Positions 59,748 to 64,000 of a stretch of DNA of 64,000 nucleotides are shown here, piece by piece. Source of the DNA: Aptenodytes patagonicus. Lineage: Eukaryota; Chordata; Aves; Sphenisciformes; Spheniscidae. A program made the position numbers and the translations under genes. Location: assembly GCF_965638725.1 (NCBI RefSeq), contig NC_134949.1, positions 55,270,151-55,334,150 of the forward strand, written 5' to 3'. Numbering within the stretch: the first letter of the stretch is position 1; each line of letters starts with the position of its first letter. Under the pieces are notes generated by a model that saw only the letters and a program-made list of their open reading frames with translations, did no database searches and was not told the origin of the DNA.

Positions 59748-62700
59748 CTGTGGAGACAAAAAATCTTGTTTATTTCTCGTTTTCCTCTCCTACTCCACTT
59801 CCCACCTGTCACCCCAACACAAAATTTCTCTCTGATGATGTATTTCTTTAAAATATTGTTCAAGTTTCTCAGCCTAGCTTTTACAGAAGCACAGGGACTT
59901 TTCTTTTTCACAAGTACAAGCCTCCTTACTTTTTTCCAAGCCATTGAGTGGTACAGAGATGCTTCATCAACTGGCAGCAGCTAGGAAAGCAGCTTTGCTT
60001 CATACGTCGCCATGTTGGGATAGAACCTTACAGCTATAAATGGTCTATGAATGTCAGGAGGAGGTACCACGAAGTACAGAAATAGCTGCATCCCCACTTT
60101 ACAGTTAGGGTAAGCAAGGTACAAACTAGTGAAGCAATTTATCAAGGATTTAATAGAGGCCAGAATAGGAAGTTGTTCTTTTTGATCTGATCCACTAACC
60201 AGTGGCAATAACTGAGATGCTGCCCGGTGATGGAGCCTCAAAGGCAACCCCACCCCCCATGAACTGTCTCCACCTTGCCCTGGTGTCAGGGGATCGGTTC
60301 CTCCTGAGCAAATCTGCAGGGTAGGCAAGACAGGTATATGAACTAATGTGAGCATTTACCTAAGCTCCTTGTCTTCTTTCGAGTTTACCATCATTCCCAA
60401 GTCAATGGAAGTAAACCCTAACCTACAGGCCCTCCTGGACAAGTACCATTTCTAAATATAAGAGGATAGGTCAGTCTCTCCACAGCTTACTCACGCTAAT
60501 TTGTTATTCTGTCTTAATTAAGTAGTCCCTCAGTGTTGAATCTGATTTTTTTTTTTTTTTAAATGTCATGAACAGCTGTTCTGGTAGAAACTGGCTGGAA
60601 ATATCAATTATGCACATATTGCACATAGCAAACAGAAAAAATGCATTGCCAAGTTCATGGGGTTTAGTGATGATTTCAGTCATCTGTAGTCACAGTGATG
60701 GAGGGGCTCATGTGAGAAGTAGGCACATTCAGAAAATCCAAATTACTCCCCTGTTCAGGTACATGCATCAAAAGTCTAAGACCTCACTGCAAAATATGAG
60801 GACATTAAATTGCTTTTTGAATATCATATAATCCTCATCTCCTAGACATCTGGGAAGAATTCAGCCACCTCAAAACCTACTAGAAGCTGTAGCAAATAAA
60901 GCAGTACATAAATAATCCTTTTACTTTGCGCCTTTCTTACATTCAATCACTAGTGTTTTTTAATTACAACTGCATTTATTTTTCCATATATTTAAAATAG
61001 CAGTATGAATATAGCCATATTGATGGAAAATGTCATGCCACTTTAAAAATACTACTTTCCACCTGTCAGGATGTATTTTGTACTCAGTATTCTTCTTCTA
61101 ATTGCAGTATTCATTTAAAGGAAAAAAATAAATTACCTTCTTCTTATCTCACACATACATACACCTCTTCTTCCCCCCAACTCAGAGCTGCCAAAATGAA
61201 GATCTCTAAGAAGGTTTGATGATATCACCGAGGCACATAATGAAAAGGTCTTCATGGACCTTCTTGAAACTATTTGCACTGACACCACAGCTCCTCTGCC
61301 TCTCTGCATTTCCAAATAAATACTCCAGCCTTTAGACCTTTTTTTTTCTCTTTCTTTTGATGACTATGCACTGCACATGCCCTTTTAATCTTCCCTGATG
61401 GGAAAGGACTTACCAGACGCCAACGTCTCTAATTGCAAATGATTGGAAAATGCTGCCAACATCAAGGACGCAGTGTGGCCTCCCAGCTCATTTTAAAACA
61501 TCCTGAAGAGATTGTCCATTCCTTACCCTTTCCACCTCCCATCTGTTTCAATACCCCAGGGCTGGGATACTTTGATCTTTCTGTATTTGTTAAAAGAAGG
61601 GTGGTGATAAGTTCCACCTACAACTGATACTGAAAATCCACCCTACTTGATCTCAAACTTTTTAAAACATCAGGTGTCCAAATGAATCACAAGACCCACA
61701 TGCTCTATTTGCAGGTCCCCTCACGGACCAGTTTCTTTGTAGCTTTGCTCCCTGCATTCCTGAGGGCCTGTTGTAATTTATTATCATAGTAAACATCAGG
61801 TTATAATCATATTTGAAATATCTCAGACACTTACACAGAAATTGAGCAATCTTCCCTCTCTTAGGTGGAATTGTAGAAGACAAATGGATATTCACTGATA
61901 AGGTTTCTAGCAGAAAAAGTCTGCAGGGTCATCTGTAATAGGAACCAGATCCCAAGCCCGTTGCAAATACATCTTCGGATCCGTTGCAGCGTCACACTGG
62001 AAAATACTGTCAGGGTAGAACACGGATTGACAAGCAGGGAAAACTGTCTTACATCCTTGGATGAAAGGGCTTTCCTAAGTCCAGAGAATAACAATAATAA
62101 CATAGTAGCTTTGTTATTGTTACTATTAATTACAATAATACGGCATACTCTTTGTCAGAAAATTATATCATATTCTGCCCTTGGAGCAGGATAGGCTCAG
62201 TGCTTCACCGGACAGTCCCTTCATCTGCAAGCAATGAAGACAGACATATTCATCTCATTATTACACAATTTTTTTTTTCTTCTTTTAACCTCTCAATTCC
62301 TCTCACTGACATGATAAAAGAGCTGTGCTAGCTCAATACCCTGAGCACAGCCCTGCTGGGATCAGCAGTTGTGCCATCCAAGCCTGAATCCTTGCCCCAA
62401 AGCAAAGGAGCGCTGCCAGGATTTGAACTCCCATCGCTGCCCCTCTCCCATTCACCCTTTCTGTTTCTTGCTGCTCCAGTATACTCCATTTCACGCAGTG
62501 GGGAATGACAATAGAGCACTGAGATTTCACTAGTATCTGCCCCAGATTTTGACATACTAAGGGAAAACAGGTGATGACTTGAGTTCACTACTGCCCATGG
62601 GTTGTGCTGTCTGCTAGGATATGGGGGAATTGCCTGGGTTATCCTCTCCCAATGCCAAACACAGCTTCATTTCAGAGAGCCCACTCTCCCCTGAAGCCTG

Positions 62701-64000
62701 AGAACACACTGTTCCTATTGCAGACATGTGAGTTGTTGCACTACGATTCAGAGTTTGCCTGCCCCTTGTATATCAAGAGGGTTTGAAACCTTTCCCTGGA
62801 CTTCTGTCTGCTCTAAACTCATACACTCTCCTGAAGCCATGCATGAGCATCCTGGTGTGTTAGCTCAAGCCCATGCTTGCTTTGAGAGGAAGATTTTGTT
62901 GATTAGAGTTAGAAATCACTGTAGTGATCCCTAAAATGAAGGATTTTTTGCTGCAATATTGGACTGCAAGTGAATTAGCTTTGCGGTTTTCATTTGAGAC
63001 CCATTCTCCTCTCATAATTTTCCCAAGTTTTCCTTTTGAGCTACTTTCAAACTAAAGTTGAAGAGTGATACTGGGTTTTGGGTTATTTGCAGAGAAATAA
63101 ATATACTTTTAAATAAATCAGGGAGTTTGATCTCAGGTAAATCATAAATACATAAAAAGTAGCTCTCACTCCAATGGTAATGGATATTTAAACATCAAAG
63201 TATGTTTAAGATTCTCAATTTTGTGAAGGATCTCAAGAGATAATAAAGGTATTTTTGCAGACTGTTGGAATTTCCCTATCTTTATGTCTATATGCGATTT
63301 TTAAAGAATATTTTAAGGTTATATTACTTACACACACCCAACTAAAATGTTCTATGTATAAAGTCAAGAAGGTTTAATATAAACCAAACAGCTTCACATT
63401 AAAAAACATATAGTAGCTGCACACAATTTCTCAGTTAATGCCAGTTCTGCCAGAGCTCCCAGGCTGGGATCCTGAAAAGACTCTGAGCTTTTAGAGGAGA
63501 AAGCTGCCAAGACTGCAAGTCCAGAACAATCAAAGAATTTGCAAGCTCTACTTGCAAAGCGGATGGCATTTGTTAGCTCTCCAAGCAAAAAAAATCAGGC
63601 TAATATAAACATTAGCATATGCTTGTAGCATTATGTAATGGTGGAAAGATCAAGAAAAATGCCAAAAGCAATTTAAAAAAATTGGGTCCTACAATATTAA
63701 CCCAGCCACAGCAGTACAGCTAGAATATCACCTGTTTCAAAAGTCCTTGTTAAAAATCCATTGTGATGTATTATTCTTCGGTTTCTATGTGTGTGGGTAT
63801 AATGATATACGTTGCTACACGTGCACGCCCAGCTTTGGGTTATGTAGGAATAACAATATCTTGACGTTTTCAAGTTTGGCAACATATTTGAGTTAAATAG
63901 TGCTTTTGCATGTTATTGAGAGTTACGCTGCTCATTTTCTACCTGGATGTTGTGTGAAAGCAAAGAGCACCCGAATCCCTCAAATAGCCTGACCATCCTG
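59748..64000. other. right-end stretch with no recognised gene
   Basis: About 4.25 kb, AT-rich, with T/A tracts near 60546-60562 and 62269-62279. A possible non-coding first exon of the unnamed gene could end at 61414 (minus). A tRNA-like B-box element lies near 62395-62440. In mammals FAM234B and GSG1 follow HEBP1; no exon of either is visible here. Confidence 0.55.
62395..62440 (-). repeat. possible tRNA-derived SINE remnant
   Basis: Minus strand reads GGGCAGCGATGGGAGTTCAA, then ATCCTGGC, containing a B-box-like GTTCAAATCC. No convincing A box is seen. Weak. Confidence 0.22.

Noticed and set aside
1-64000. CRISPR arrays, operons, insertion sequences, tRNA or rRNA genes
   Set aside because: The window is vertebrate nuclear DNA. 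No regularly spaced direct repeats, no bacterial gene organisation, and no complete tRNA or rRNA gene were seen.

Overview
This is vertebrate nuclear DNA, almost certainly from a bird and probably from Neoaves. The evidence is split genes with GT-AG introns, very low coding density, a CR1 LINE fragment with a recognisable ORF2 remnant (31619-32255), two solo LTRs of one retroviral family abundant in neoavian genomes (8926-9473 and 47141-47680), and CpG islands. The gene order DDX47 - GPRC5A - HEBP1 matches human 12p13 and the corresponding avian chromosome 1 segment.

Layout. (1) 1-1449: the last three coding exons of DDX47 (+), a nucleolar DEAD-box RNA helicase. (2) 1450-23745: 22 kb without a convincing gene. 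It holds a 548-bp solo LTR with a 5-bp target duplication, simple repeats, two coding-like ORFs of unknown status (5567-5944, 7444-7683), and a possible GPRC5A promoter and first exon (about 20940-21223). (3) 23746-27838: GPRC5A (+), complete in three coding exons (356 aa), with a poly(A) signal. (4) 27839-49735: about 22 kb with no recognisable gene. It contains microsatellites, the CR1 fragment, an isolated CpG island (33800-34085), a candidate second type of LTR (45407-45988), and the second copy of the first LTR family. Mammals carry GPRC5D in this interval; none is visible here. (5) 49736-53690: HEBP1 (-), complete in four exons (189 aa), with a CpG-island promoter carrying a pentanucleotide repeat and a G-quadruplex-type G-rich tract. 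(6) 57005-59747: an unnamed three-exon gene (-) predicted from splice-phase-consistent exons. It encodes a 151-aa secreted, cysteine-poor, coiled-coil protein with a very arginine-rich C terminus; I cannot name it, and it is the best candidate for something undescribed. (7) 59748-64000: no gene recognised.

The genes are independent transcription units with unrelated roles: rRNA processing (DDX47), a membrane orphan receptor of the retinoic-acid-induced family (GPRC5A), heme binding (HEBP1), and a putative secreted protein. They form no operon or pathway; the value of the window is synteny plus the unnamed secreted-protein gene.
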